A stretch of 64,000 nt of DNA, from positions 29,009,707 to 29,073,706 of the forward strand of contig CM055894.1 in NCBI GenBank assembly GCA_029582155.1, given 5' to 3'. This stretch comes from Panopea generosa. Taxonomy: Eukaryota > Mollusca > Bivalvia > Adapedonta > Hiatellidae. The notes beneath the pieces are model-generated. The model was not told the DNA's origin, did no database searches, and saw only the letters and a list, made by a program, of their open reading frames with translations. Of the stretch, positions 34,430 through 46,860 are shown piece by piece (the stretch's first letter is position 1; the number at the start of each line of letters is the position of its first letter). The position numbers were made by a program, and so were the translations under genes.

Positions 34430-34650
34430 TAAATTACCTACCTACCTACCCACATGAAAAATACTGAATCAGAGCACAGCAAACAAATATTTTTTTAAGG
34501 TTGGCCTTAACCTACTGTAAAATAAATGTAAATTTGTATGAATAAATCTTGTACATGTAATGAAATGATAGTTTAATTTGAATCTTAAAATTAATTTATG
34601 CTACAAGCTACAAGCAAAGCTGACCTTCACATTGTCAATATTGATTTTTA
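34430..34650. other. unassigned AT-rich spacer
   Basis: A short CTAC repeat (34433-34452) and AT-rich DNA. Nothing else seen. Confidence 0.5.
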
Positions 34651-35026
34651 GCTCAACTAATCAAAGAATAAAGAGAACAATTCTACTCTTGCATATCTCT
34701 TATGAAAGTTGTTGCCATTGGTTGACTTAGTAATTCTCGTTAATGTTTTGCATGCAAGTACCGTCAAGTCCATATCGCAACATTTATTACCACTCAATGT
34801 ATTTGATTGAAACTTTACGTATGGCTTTGCAGATATGAAACCAACTTAATCAAGTGGGATAACTCTTGTGAGATTTTTTTTGCAAATTATGGCCATTGTT
34901 TGACTTTGAAATTCTATAACTTAGCAGTCTGTACATGTATTGGATTGAAAATTCATACAAGGTGTTGTAGTTATGAGACTTACTCAATTTAGTTAGTTAG
35001 ATAACTCTAGCTGTCAGCTCTTGTTT
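34650..35026 (+). mobile_element. short Helentron-like element
   Basis: It starts AGCTCAACTAATC after a T-run and ends CTGTCAGCTCTTGTTT. TTAGTTAG near the 3' end is an inverted echo of the start. It contains two diverged about 160-bp units sharing TGTATTTGATTGAAACTT and TATGAAACCAACTTAAT-type text. It is a 377-bp member of the same structural class as 9371-11312 and 15598-16613. Confidence 0.55.
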
Positions 35027-35591
35027 GTACACTCATGACAGTTGTGACTAATTGACATATGCATCTTAATGGGGATGAAGGCCTCACATCTCAATATTTA
35101 AGATTTTATTTTTCACAGGTATCTGAAATTATTTTTTTTATTAAATAAATATACCATGGGGTAGGTAAATAAATATTTGGTGAATTATAGTCTATAAATG
35201 AAAAAAATTATTTGCTAACAATATTTTTTTCAGATTCATGTAACAGTGGAAGACTGGATATGATCAATCACAGGATTTAGCAACATTGAGTGTCTAATGA
35301 GAGAAACTGGAGTTTCACAAGAAGATGGTAAATTTTTATATGTCTCTGTATTTTTGGTTTTAGATATTATATGCTATTTATTTGTGGTCATTTTGTTTAT
35401 GTTTCATACAATGAGGGCATTTGGCTTGGCCATTGAGGGATTTTGACATTTTAATATTAAAAACAATTAAATGATACAACAGAATGTAATAAAACTTTTT
35501 AGATCGACTATTCGTAGAATAGGGGGGCTATTGTACTTGCCTTGGCGTCGGCTTTGGTTTTTATAATGTAAAATATCTAAGCAACCACTCA

Positions 35592-35594
<3 letters not shown>

Positions 35595-35667
<73 letters not shown>
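35595..35667. repeat. (AT)n microsatellite
   Basis: An uninterrupted AT dinucleotide run of about 70 bp inside a Helentron-like element. Confidence 0.95.
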
Positions 35668-35670
<3 letters not shown>

Positions 35671-36318
35671 ATATGATATGAATTAAACTTCACATGTGTG
35701 TTCAGCATCATCAATGGAATACACAGAGACAAGAACCATAACTCTGGGTTGCATTTTGACACAGTAAAAACCCTTTTGGACTTGATTTTTTCAAGTTAAA
35801 GTGTTTTATCAGGTAAGATATCTGTGCAACCACTCATTGGATATGAATGAAGCTTCAGTGTGTGTTCAGCATCATCAAAATTTTGTTTAAGTTTTTGAGC
35901 AGGTTAAAACTTTAAGCAGGTATATATTTCATCAACCTATCATTGGATTTGAATGAAACTTCACATGTGCTTAGCATTATCAATGGATTGTACAGATACA
36001 AGAACCATAACTCTGGGTTGTATGTTGGCAGAATTAAAGCCCTTTTGGACTTGGCAAGTTTGGTTAAAGTTTTTGAGTGAGTTCGAGTTTTTGAGCAGCT
36101 ACATTCATCAACCTGTCATTTGATTTGGATGAAACTTCATTGTGTTCAACATCATCTAGAAACTCATAGAAACAAGAACCCTAACTCTTGATTGCCCTTT
36201 GAAAGAATTATATCCCTTTTAGATTTAGAATATTTAGTTTAAGTTTTTAGATGTTTGACAAATAGGATCAGCTTGTGATCCTCTCTCTAATTTGTTCACC
36301 TGTTAACCTTTTTCTTGT

Positions 36319-37160
36319 AGACGCGATAGCACTTTCATTTTTCATTGAATCTTAACCAAACTTGCACAGTAGTTATATAACCATAGATCTCGGATGAGTT
36401 CTTGAACCAGCGTCATTCAACCACAAATGCCCAGCCACAGGGCTTATAAGCACATTTTCGGGGGAAAAAACACATTTTCTCTGAAAGTTCAAGGCCTAGA
36501 CATTAGGTACGTTACATGTAGCATTGCATGGAGGTCCCCTAATAGACTTGTCATGTCTGGTCTCTGAGGTCAAATTTGGCGCCACCACAAGGTTCACTGT
36601 TTTACATAGAGTTATATAGGGAAAATGTTGTAGACGCGATAGTACCTTCATTATTCATTGAATCTTAACCAAACATGCACAGCAGTTATGTAATATCAAG
36701 TTCTCAGATGAGTTCTTGAACCAGTGTCATTCCACCACAAATGCCCACGCCACATGGCTTATAAGCACATTTTAAGCAAAATTTTAAAAACATTTGTTCT
36801 GAAAGTTCAAGGCCTAGATCTTAGATACATGTAGCATTGCATGGCGGTCTCCTAAAAGATTTGTTGAAGTCGGGTCCTTGGGGTCAAATTTGGGGCCACC
36901 ACAGGGGTCACTGTTTTACAGAGTTGTATAGGGGAAATGTTGTAGATGGGATAGCACCATCATTTTTCATTGAATCTAAATCAAACTTGCACGACAGTTA
37001 TATAACCATTATCTCTCCGACGAGTTCTTGAACCAGTGTCATTTGACTACAAATGCCACCGCTACAGGGCCTATAAGCACAAAAAACAGTGACATTTAAG
37101 GCGAAATTTTAAAAAAACATTTTCCCTGAAAGTTTCAGGCCTAGACCTTAAATATTTTAC
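36319..37160. repeat. about 311-bp tandem repeat, three copies
   Basis: TGTAGACGCGATAGCACTTT-type starts lie at 36319, 36631 and 36941. Units share TTCATTGAATCTTAACCAAA, GAGTTCTTGAACCAGTGTCA, GGGCTTATAAGCACATTTT and GAAAGTTCAAGGCCTAGA. Detached fragments occur at 57640-57760 (inverted) and 58590-58845. Confidence 0.9.
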
Positions 37161-37339
37161 ATGTAGCATCTGTTGCAAGTAGAGTGTTCAGGTCCTCTTG
37201 GGCCTCTTGTTCTATATTTAGATATAAAGTAAATATATAGGAGTTTTGTGTACAAACAATCAAACTTGCTTACTTATTGTGCTGGTAGAACTTGAGTTTC
37301 AAATAACATTCCCAGTATAATTATCTTATAATTTTCAGG

Positions 37340-37690
37340 TCTGGTCAATTTCCAGAAGGAAGGTCTAGCTGATTACATGATAAATGCGCTGCTGACTTTA
37401 TTTTGTCACTTGGAAATAGTCAAAACAATAAAGATAAATTATGCTTACTTACTGTTTCCTTTTAATTGAAGTCTTTGTTCTATGTGACAAATTAATACAA
37501 CTTATTAGATAAGTAAATGTTAGGATTGTACCGTCTTCTCAGGGAAGAAAAAGAGAGAAATATGTTACTTTCTGTTAGATGACAGAAATATTGTTAAGAA
37601 AAGGCATATAAAAATTTGTTCAAACGACCAAATAAAAGAGCAACTCAAATGATAGTATTAAACGAAAATGGTCCGAACCCTAGATTCTAT
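37340..37690. other. possible terminal non-coding exon and spacer
   Basis: TTTTCAG precedes 37340. About 90 bp downstream is an AATAAA-type signal (37424). With the acceptor/donor-bounded segments 33746-33841 and 35234-35326 it could form a spliced plus-strand transcript without a long ORF. This is suggestive only. Confidence 0.25.
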
Positions 37691-37800
37691 TAGCTTTCTT
37701 GGCCAAAGGTCACGAGGGCTTATGCGATGAGGTTGTTGAAATCAATAGAGGGGTCTATGGCCGAGAAGTCTTAAGGCGCCATCTCGAGATCAATTGCCAC
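37691..37800 (+). mobile_element. 5' end fragment of a Helentron-like element
   Basis: TTAGCTTTCTTGGCCAAAGG and GGGCTTATGCGATGA match the 5' terminus of the copy at 9371. The remainder of the element is missing. Confidence 0.6.
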
Positions 37801-38157
37801 TCACCGCTAAGTTTCGAGTAGTGCTCGCTCAAAAAACTTTTATGTGACTCACTGAGAATGCTGAAGGACAGTAGTTCTACTCAGATTCATTCTGTGGTTT
37901 TTCTCCACCAATAAAACGGGATATGCCATAATTATATAACCTGAAATGTGTTGAAAATGGCATTAAACCTCTTTCCAAAAAAAAATTGGAAACCAATACA
38001 CCTGTTGTACTAAAATTTACATGTGTGCTACTTTTGAATTATTTCCACTTCAAAATTTGTGCCGTTTAATACTAGAAATAGTGAAAAAATAACTTGCAGA
38101 TCATGTAGGGGTAATATATGATTATAATTATGCTTAAATAAGAATGAATTTTTGCTA

Positions 38158-39987
38158 GCCTGAGCTGAAGGCTCATTATGGTGAGCTTTTGTGATCACCC
38201 TGTGTCTATCGTTAGTCGTTAACTTTTGCTTCAGATGATTTTTTCTCTAAAACCATTTCACATATTTTCACCAAATTTATTGCAAGGCTCCCTCATTTTT
38301 TTTTCAAATCATGACTGTGGGTTCAGTTTGGCCCCTTTAGCTTACTTGAGCAAAGCCCTGTGTCCGTTGTTAACTTTCGCTTGAAACGATAAAGAATTGT
38401 TACATGAAGCTCTCAAGTTTGTTCAAATGATGACCCTTGGGTCAAATTTGACCCCGCCTAAGGGTCTTATCAGTTGTTATTTTCAAAATAACAAAAATCA
38501 TCTCCGAAAGTGCAAGGGACTTACCAATTTAATATAGGGAAATTTTTAACAGTAATCAAAAATCTTTTTCTCAAGAATCATCTAGCCAAATTTGTTTATA
38601 TTTGGTTTTAATGATCCCTTTGAGTACCGGTTGAGGTTTCAAGCTTGTTCAAATAAACAAGTTAGGGTCCATTGGGTCCCAGTAAGGGGACTGATTTTTA
38701 CATAGGAATTGTATAGGAAAACAGGAAATAATGTTTTTCTCTCCCATTTTTTAGTATTATTCCAATCATAATGGTTTCTGAAGCATTGTTTAGTCAACAG
38801 TTGAGACTGAGTGCTTTAAAGGGGATTTAATAGCCATAAGGGGCCCAAAAAGGGATAAATTATCAAAAATCTTCTCAAGAACTGATGAGTCAAATTCATT
38901 CATGTTTGGTACAAATGATCCATATGATGAAGAGTTTGAATTTTGTTCAAATGAAGAGGTCAGGATATATTGGGGCCAAGTAAGGGGACTTTCATGTTTA
39001 CATAGGAATAGTAAGGGAAAACAGGAAATTGTGTTTTTCTCATCAGTTTTTTTAATTATTCCAATCATATTAGTGACTGAAGCGTTGTTAAGTCATAACT
39101 GTTGAGACAGTTCTTTAAAGGGGATTTAATATCCATAAGGGGCCAGGTGGGGTCCAAAATGGAATAGCAATATGAAAAATAAAAAATCTTCTCTGAAACT
39201 GATGAGTCAAATTCATTCATATTTGGTACAAATGATCCATATGATGAAGAGTTTGAATTTTGTTCAAATGAAGGGGTTAGGATGTATTGGGGCCCAGTAA
39301 GGGGACTTTGATGTTTAAGTAGGAATAGTGTGAGAAAACATGAAATTATGTTTTTTCTCGTACATTTTTGGTATTATTCCAATCATAATGCTGTCTGAAG
39401 CATTGTTCAGTAATAACAGTTGAGACTGAGTTCTTTAAAGGGATTTAATATCCATAAGGGGCCAGCAGGGGCCCAAAAAGGGATACAATTTTGAAATTTC
39501 AAAAATTTTCTTCTCCAAAACTGATAAGCCAACTTAATTCATATTTGGCATAAATGATCCATATGATGAAGAGTTTGAATTTTGTTCAAATGAAGGTGTT
39601 ATTGAGGCCCAGTAAGGGGACAGTGATATTTACATAGAAATAGTACTGGAAAACAGAAAATTATGTTTTTCTCATCCATTTTTGGTATTATTATATTCAT
39701 ATGGTGTCTGGAGCATTGCTTAGTCATAACTGTTGAAACTGAGTCCTTTTAAGGTATTTGATATCCAAAATGAACCAGCAGGGGTCCAAAAAGGGATAAA
39801 ATTTTGAAATTTCAAAAATCTTCTAAAGAACTGGTGAGTCGAATGCATTCGTATTCAGCATAATAAAAAAATCGTAACAGTAGGAGGTTCACTATTGTTC
39901 AAACGAAGGGGTTAGGATATATTGGAGCCCAGAAAGGGTCCTTGGTTTTTACTTATGAATGCTATGGGAACATAGTAAATTCACTTA
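38158..39987 (+). mobile_element. Helentron-like element with 300-320-bp core repeats
   Basis: The 5' module CTGAGCTGAAGGCTCATTA, TGGTGAGCTTTTGTGATCAC and CCCTGTG is a very common molluscan repeat start with a GAGCT...AGCTC hairpin potential. Tandem units follow, with TTTAAAGGGGATTTAATATCC-type starts near 38814, 39114, 39436 and 39748 (spacing 300-322). They carry AAACTGATGAGTCAAATTCA, CCATATGATGAAGAGTTTGA and GGGGCCCAGTAAGGGGAC. No 3' terminus is seen before the next element begins at 39990. Confidence 0.65.
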
Positions 39988-39989
39988 TT

Positions 39990-40890
39990 AGCTCGACTAT
40001 ACGTAGAATAGTGGGTAGGGGCGCTATTGTACTTGCTCCGGCGTCGGCGTTGGTTTTTCCAGGTTAAAGTTTTTGTGTGTTCAGCATCATCAATGGAACA
40101 CACAGACACAAGAAACATCAATCTGGGTTGCATTTTGGCAGAGTTATGGCCCTTTATGGACTTAATTTTTCAAGTTAAATTTTTTTATCAGGTAAAATAT
40201 CTATGCAACCACTGATACAATATGAATGAAACTTCACATGTGTGTTCAGTATCATCACTGGAATGCACAGAATTAAGAACCATAACTCTGGGCTACATAT
40301 TTACAAAGTTATGGCCCTTTTGGACTTGGAAACTTTTGTTAGTGATTTTTAGAGGTTAAAGTGTTTGATTTGGTACTTATTTCATCATCCTATCATTGGA
40401 CATGAATAGAACTTTTCATGTATGTTCAAAATCCTTTAGGAAACTCATAGAGATAAGAACCATAACTCTTGATTGCATTTTGGCAGAATTATATCCCTTT
40501 TAGACTTAGAAATTTTGTTTTTAGCAGGTTAAAGTATGTAGTACAAGGCCTTGATCTTAGATGTTTGACAAATAGGGTCCGTTTGTGGTACTCTCTCAAA
40601 TTTGTTAAAAACTTATAATGACCCTGGGGGTAAAATATACTTCTTTACTGTAAAATTTAATCCTTTTTTTTCTCTTTTTTTTCTTTATTTTCATGAAAGG
40701 GTATCCAACTGTGATAAACTATGCATGCTGGTACAAGATTATTTCAACTTTAGATCCATTTTCATGATAGTTCAATTTCTCCATCCCTGAGTTTTACTTG
40801 TCTTCTATTTGGTACTTATTTCCTGAAAAAGCTGTTATTTTAGAACAGCAACGAAATAGTCGAGTGCGCTGTCCCTCTGGTAGCTCTTGC
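39990..40890 (+). mobile_element. Helentron-like element, apparently complete (0.9 kb)
   Basis: It starts AGCTCGACTATACGTAGAAT, with an ACTAT...ATAGT stem, and ends CCTCTGGTAGCTCTTG. The inverted copy of the start (ATAGTCGAG) is subterminal at 40855-40863, giving the asymmetric inverted repeat of the class. Three units of 166-182 bp share ACCATAACTCTGGGTTGCAT and AGAGTTATGGCCCTTTTGG. No coding capacity. Confidence 0.65.
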
Positions 40891-42450
40891 TATCATCTTT
40901 TGTAGGAATTGTTTTATGTATACATTTTTAGATGTTGTCAGTAAAATGAAACCTAATTGTAGTGTTTCAATTGCTTGTGAAACAATTATCAAACACAATA
41001 TTGTTTGTAAATCTCTTAAAAAAATAATTTTAATTTTTTTATCCCCCTTTTGAATTCAATGGGCCACACAGTGCCTTTTTCTGGAGTATACAATACTAAG
41101 AGGCCAGTAGAAACCCAATACTGGTTAAAATTGTGAATTTTAATAAAATGTTATTATTTTGTCATGGAATGCTAAAATATCTTTAGAAATAAAATCAAGC
41201 TCTCAGTAAAGTTTCATGCACAGGAAAAAAGTTATATCAGTAATACTGATGCATTGGGCTGCTTGTTCACGAAATAAATCCTATTGGTGAAAATTAAAAA
41301 AAAATGTTTTTAAGACAATGAAAAAATAAGCCTAAATAAAACAATGATATCAATATACTTATTGTTCTTGTGAGTGTTCAGTGTGTATATTTATACATTT
41401 AATAAAGAAAAGAAAAATGCACAGGCAAGGACCATTTGAATATTGAAATTGTTGTTTCATTAATTAAGCCAATTTGTTCATCATCTTAAACCAAAGACAT
41501 AAAGAGTGTAATTAAGTTACTGTTAAAACTCAGTTGAACATGCATATTTAAAATGATATTTTTCTTTTCATTATTTACACTTAATAGCAATTCAGTGTTT
41601 AGTGCACTTACTGATTCAATGCAACATCATAGATCAGACATTTTGATGTTAATACAGATTTTTTTAACAAAAAATAAAAAAAGTTAGAAAGAAATTTTGT
41701 TATAAAAAATGGCTTTTTAAAAAAAATATAAAAATACTGTTAAATTTTTTTTTAAATTCTAAATGGTGAGTACAAAACAGTATGCAGTTTTAATTATTCT
41801 ATTAATTGTTTCATAAACAAACCTGACCTATCAAACACATTATTAGGCTCTATATATCTTTATGCTAGTTGCAACTATAGTCTACCAGATAAATGAAGCT
41901 ATTGTCATGAAAACCTATAAAAATGAAATGTTTGAAAACGGATGTAATTTATTTTATAATAACTCGTACAATAAAGTGCCTCTGGGTGATAGCTTTGGTT
42001 GACAGAAAAAAGGAAGGAACAAATAACAATGTTGCCTTCCGTTTACTTTTGAGACACCCCCATATAAAATCGATCTGCGTGAACTCGCCACTTTCACCAC
42101 CCGAAAATCGAGCAAGTGTTGTTCAAAAAACTAGTATTGTGCATGTTTTTCGTCGTTATAAATAATAGTTTAAATGTGGCAGACTTACTAAAAGCTCTGA
42201 TTTTATAGCACATGTATAAAAAAAAGAAAAAAACACATTCGTATAATAGCCTAAACGTGAATCGAAAATGAGCGATTTTCAAGAACGGCGAAACAGTGGA
42301 GCATAAAAAGTGGCCTTTGTGCGGGTTAAAATCGATACTTTGACCAAACATAGCATGTATACTACATTTTTAAAGTATTCCAGTATTTCTTTTATTATTA
42401 TAAATATTTCCGAATCAAACATCAAGCTGAAATCGTGGTATTGAGACCAC
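40891..42450. other. right interior of the 14.1-kb element, unassigned
   Basis: AT-rich, with AATAAA-type signals (41401) and frequent stops. Short frames near 41923-42530 on both strands have no recognised domain. No tandem array or RNA gene seen. Confidence 0.4.
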
Positions 42451-42594
42451 AATTTCAATTTTCCCCCGTAATTTACCCAAAAAAATGGCGACCAAAATAG
42501 CTTGCGATGCTGAAACTGGACTATTTTCACCGTTGCTACGGTGTCGTTAAGTGAGCAGGGTTGTGTACTAAAATGACCGTGTGGGTCCTGACTG

Positions 42595-44565
42595 ATAGGA
42601 CTTCAACCCATGATATAATAGAATTACCATAACCGAAAAGTTTCATAACTTTGTTTATAAATTTCCAAGAGAGTGAGTCAAAGGCTTTTTCGAAGTCAAT
42701 TAATAAAAGTAAGCCTGGTAGATTGTTTTCCTCTGCATAATGCATTACATCATATAAAATCCTTGTATTTTCCTCTACATATCTGCCTGCCATGAAACCT
42801 GTTTGATCTTTATGAATTAGTTTATTTAATGTTGTTTTTATTCTATTAGCTATTGCTCATGATGCTATTTTATATATGGAATTTAGTAAAGAAATTGGTC
42901 TATAGTTTTTCATTTGATATCTAGATTTGTTTTCTTTTGGGATGCATGTTATTATTCCCTGTTTTTGAGTAATTGATAATTCTTTATTTTTAAAACCATA
43001 ATTTATTGATCTTATGACAAAGTAACCAATTTGTCTCCAAAAAACTTTAAAGAAGTCTGCACTAAATCCGTCGGTACTGGGACTGCGATTATTCGCCATA
43101 GATTTAAGCAAAATAGTAGCCTGTTCATATGTTAGAAGCCCTTCAATGGCAGAGGATTCCTGGTTGCTTAGTTTGGGCACTGTGCAATTTTCCAGTTCAA
43201 TTTCTAAATTTGTATCTAAAAGTTCAGGGTCTTTATTTTTGTACAACGTTTGGTAAAATGATTTGGCTTCACCTAAAATTTCATCTTGATTTGTAATAAA
43301 TGTACCATTTTCTTTTTCTATTTTTGGAATTATTTTACTTGAATAACTATGAGACTCTAAGTTACAGAAATATTTGGATGGTTTTTCATCATCTTCTATT
43401 ATTTGAGCATGTGTTCTAATTAATATACCTTGCATTTTTAGCTTTCTTATATATCTTAAGGAATCTTTTAATGTTTCTAATTGTTCAATATTATTATGTG
43501 ATAGATCTTGTTCAATTTTTTCAATTTCACCTATTTATTCCTTTTCAATTCTTTCGTTTTTTTTTCTTTTTAAAACATGAATACGAAATTGATTTCCCCC
43601 TAATTTCCATTAATAGAGTTTCTAAAAACAGTTGGTCATTTATAGTAAATTGAATTTCATCATTTGGTATATTTTTTATGTTATCTTTATTATATATAGG
43701 TAATGCATACTGAGTTTTTATGTCATTAATCTTTTCATTTATAGTATTTAAGTAATTTATATCTTACAACAAGCTATTGTTATGTTTCCATAATGGCTTA
43801 CCTTTTTTAAAAGGCGTAAACATAATATTCAAAGTAATCATAGAATGATCTGATCTGTAACTTGATGTAATTGAGCAATTACTAACCGATGATAATAGTG
43901 ATTCTGTTACAAGGAAGAAATCCAGCCTAGCTTGTTTTAAAGGGTTTTTCCTTCTCCATGTATATCACCTTGTATCCGGATTGAATTCTCTAAATGAGTC
44001 AACTAAATTGTATTGATCTTTAACTTCAAGTAATTTATTATGTGATGCAATATTGTTAATATGTCTATAATTAAAACAATCTAGTTTTGGATCTTGTACC
44101 ACATTAAAATCACTGCAGAAAATTATTGAGGTATTATTGAAGGTATTAACCTGTGAAATGAGGTTTTCAAAAAAGGTAGGGCAATCACTATTTTTTAAAA
44201 AAACCCACAAAACAATCACTATTTGGGCCATATATTGAAACAAGTGTAAATCTGTTATTATCAACATTCAAATCAATTATCAAATAATTACCGCCGGGGT
44301 CATTTATATGATTGTGAACTTTAAAATCAACATTTTTATTAAATAGGACTGCTACTCCTCTTGAGTTTGAAGAATAAGAAGAAAAAATGCATTTACTTCC
44401 CCACTGTGATTCAATAAATTTTTCAGATATGTGAGTTGAATGAGGATCTTGAAGATAATATATATCACAGTTTTTCGACTTTAAGTAATTGAAAACATCT
44501 CTCCGTTTTTCCACAGAACCAAGACCCTGACAATTAACCGATAATATTTTAAGTTCCATATTCAA
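42595..44565 (-). pseudogene. LINE-B ORF2, endonuclease and first half of RT
   Basis: This is the 5' part of a Tx1/L1-like ORF2. The apurinic-type endonuclease (44565-43965) has LKILSVNCQGLGSVEKRRD, YYLQDPHST (the usual catalytic Glu is Asp), RGVAVLFNKN, LVSIYGPN and FCSDFNVVQDPK. After a frameshifted linker, a 192-codon frame (43435-42857) gives KPSKYFCNLE, NNRSPSTDGFSADFF, GIITCIPKENK and NYRPISLLNSIYKIAS. One TGA follows, then AIANRIK and motif A LLLIDFEKAFDSLSW. It stops at EVLS where the 14.1-kb element is inserted. No ORF1 was seen upstream. Confidence 0.9.
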
Positions 44566-45150
44566 TACAGATTAATTGTAAATTACCATTGCACACAGAG
44601 GAGTCATTTAAAAAATAGAATATAATAAAAAAAATATGAAAAAGATATTCACTTGAAGCGTGCACTCTCATCGTAAATGTGAAATGCACAAAACTCTGAT
44701 AATTATAAGTGCCATTGTTGTTCATATTCAGTATTTTAGAATTACAATTTAGTCATTTGAATAAAGAAGCTAATTGTAAAGAATATTTCTTAATAGTATA
44801 TTCTACTATTACAAAATATATGTAATAAAGGAAAAATAGATCCTAATAATGTATAAAACTTAGAATTTAATTGCAAAATATTACTTGCTGTCATATTATT
44901 TATTTATCATAGCTTACATGTGCAAAAATTGATATAAATGTTTGCTTTTATTCATATACTGTATCTAATGTTGAGAATACATAATAACACATATATGATA
45001 TTCTATGTGTTGAGCTTATAACTATTAATCGGTACACAATCAAGTACTAAATATTAGACATACAGTCAAACACTTACATGATGTCATCTGTATATACCAT
45101 AGTTTCTAAGTGCTTAGATCATCCACAACTTTACAGCAGACATCTTATAC

Positions 45151-45181
<31 letters not shown>

Positions 45182-46310
45182 GTCTGTCAGACAGACAGAC
45201 AGACAGACAATTAAAAGATGCTGCAATCAATATTTTGAAATGGGCTTATCCATGTTTCATATTGCACATTTAATGAAGTTTACTGTTAATTGCCCACTCA
45301 CCAATCTTATGAATATCCAAGAATAAATAAATAAAAGTCTAAAGTTCATAATCCCATAATTGTATCCAGCAATATTGTCGTACAATGTTTCAAAAACATG
45401 TCACCATAATAAGTAGCATTGTCTCTTATCCATACTACTGTAAGTCACAGATATTATCAGCAAGGTTGTGTGATTTATTAAATTACTCCACAATTAACTG
45501 TTTGAAGCACACTTATTTAGTTTAAAAGCTGTATATTTGTGTAATTATAAGTAAGATCACCCTTTCTATTCTAAAACACACATACACAAAAACACTACAC
45601 CTTTCACACACTTATTTATATACCACTGATTTGATGATCACTGTTCTAGATATCAAATTTTTTTTTTTAATTTTAAGCTTATTTCAAGTAAATCCACAGA
45701 TGACTTGCTGGGCACAGATGGATTTGCATGGCTTATATCTAAAAATGCCCGTTATATATTTATATAATAATCAATAACTTACATTTTGTAATAAATAACA
45801 GTGCATTTATAAACTTAATACAATTCTGAAACTATCTCCTTTAAAACATATGCTTTAAATTCATTTTAATATATTAAATTTCATTAATAAAACTTGCGAC
45901 CATCGATTTCACACAATTATATCTTGTATACCCAGTGCCTAATGCTGTACTAGTAAAATTTATAAAAACGAGCAGAATAGTGCAGACATTCGGAACACTT
46001 TGCCGATTTCCCATATGCCTAATGATGAGGAATTCCCGAAGTATGAATGCTTTTAGTGCACATTCATCGCAAGTAAGAAATAAATAATGTGTACAATAAT
46101 ATATCAAATAAAAATATCAATGTTTTAGGATTAAAAATGTATGTTATCACACACTATTTCAGTAATCAATGCAATGATGTCACACACTATTTCAGTAATC
46201 AATGCATGATACCACTCATCCAAAAGCAGCGTTATTGTCTCGCCGCGAGGAAAGAGTGAACGCGAGATTAAAGTGTTGGTTTTCTGTCGGCGGTGGCACC
46301 AAACATTTAT
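44566..46310. other. intergenic, AT-rich, small repeats only
   Basis: No gene recognised. It holds the ACAG microsatellite (45150-45209) and a 34-bp duplication, CACACACTATTTCAGTAATC, at 46147 and 46181. The 77-codon minus frame at 45874-46107 has no family match. Confidence 0.5.
45150..45209. repeat. (ACAG)n microsatellite with central interruption
   Basis: Two runs of ACAG/GACA repeats flank the interruption GGTCTGTCAG, which contains the reverse-complement word CTGTC and gives a small hairpin. Confidence 0.9.
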
Positions 46311-46620
46311 ATTTAGCTCCAACGTTATGTTTTCGTTTTTACACTATTTCTCAACAAGTACAAGCGCTAGGACACTCATACTTGGATCATAGTTCCAACT
46401 AACACCCTGCATCACATTATATACTGCAGATGCTGAGTGTGACCTACATTTCATGGTCCATTGACATTGTTTGATGCTGAATTTTGCATTTACCTCCAAC
46501 GTTAAGTTTTCATTTTTACACTATTTCTCAATAAGTACTAGTGCTAGGACACTCATACTTGGATCATAGTTAAAACTAACACCCTGCATTTCATAATATA
46601 ATGCCGATGCTGAGTACCTT
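46311..46620. repeat. 177-bp direct duplication
   Basis: CTCCAACGTTATGTTTTCGT at 46317 and its counterpart at 46494 begin two copies sharing GTGCTAGGACACTCATACTT, GGATCATAGTT and CTAACACCCTGCAT. Copies are about 85-90% alike by eye. No ORF is shared. Confidence 0.85.
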
Positions 46621-46860
46621 TGTTTTTTTTTTAAATTTTTATTCTTTTTTTATTTTTAATTTTTTTTTTTTTTTTTTTTTTTTTTTATTTTTAAAAAAAA
46701 TGTTTTTTTTGGTATTTTTAAATTTTTTGAAATATGTTTTAGAAATACTGGTTAAAGTTTTTTTGTGTTTTTAAATATGTTTAACTTAGAAATACTGGTT
46801 AAAGTTTTGTTTTTTTAAATATGTTTTACTTAGAAATACTGGTTAAAGTTTTGTGTGCAA
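46621..46860. repeat. poly-T-rich tract with triplicated GAAATACTGGTTAAAG
   Basis: A T-rich stretch (46621-46735) includes one run of more than 25 T. It is followed by three copies of TTAGAAATACTGGTTAAAGT at about 46738, 46786 and 46830, spaced about 45 bp. Confidence 0.85.

Larger units (their letters stand above)
35501..37211 (+). mobile_element. composite Helentron-like element
   Basis: The 5' end AGATCGACTATTCGTAGAATA with GGCTATTGTACTTGCC matches the complete copy at 39990. A long (AT)n run follows, then about 180-bp units (CATAACTCTGGGTTGCATTT at 35743 and 36010; related at 36184), then three about 311-bp units from 36319. The 3' end is GGTCCTCTTGGGCCTCTTGT at 37211. Two unlike core-repeat types in one interval suggest two elements joined or nested. 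Confidence 0.6.
28453..42594. mobile_element. 14.1-kb TIR element in LINE-B
   Basis: The left end CAGTCGGGACCCAC (28453) and the inverted right end CAGTCAGGACCCAC (42594) match at 13 of 14 positions, and a CCTGCTCA word lies near both. The flanks are TATA/ATA, consistent with a TA-type target. LINE-B coding sequence on one side (EVLS, up to 42595) continues on the other (TLAVTQGG, from 28450). CAGT-initial TIRs with TA targets suggest the pogo/Tc1-mariner superfamily, but no transposase was recognised. Much of the interior consists of later insertions (fold-back element, SINEs, Helentron-like copies). Confidence 0.7.

Noticed and set aside
34118-34432. 104-codon ORF
   Set aside because: Its first part is antisense to a tRNA-derived SINE and the rest has no recognisable feature.
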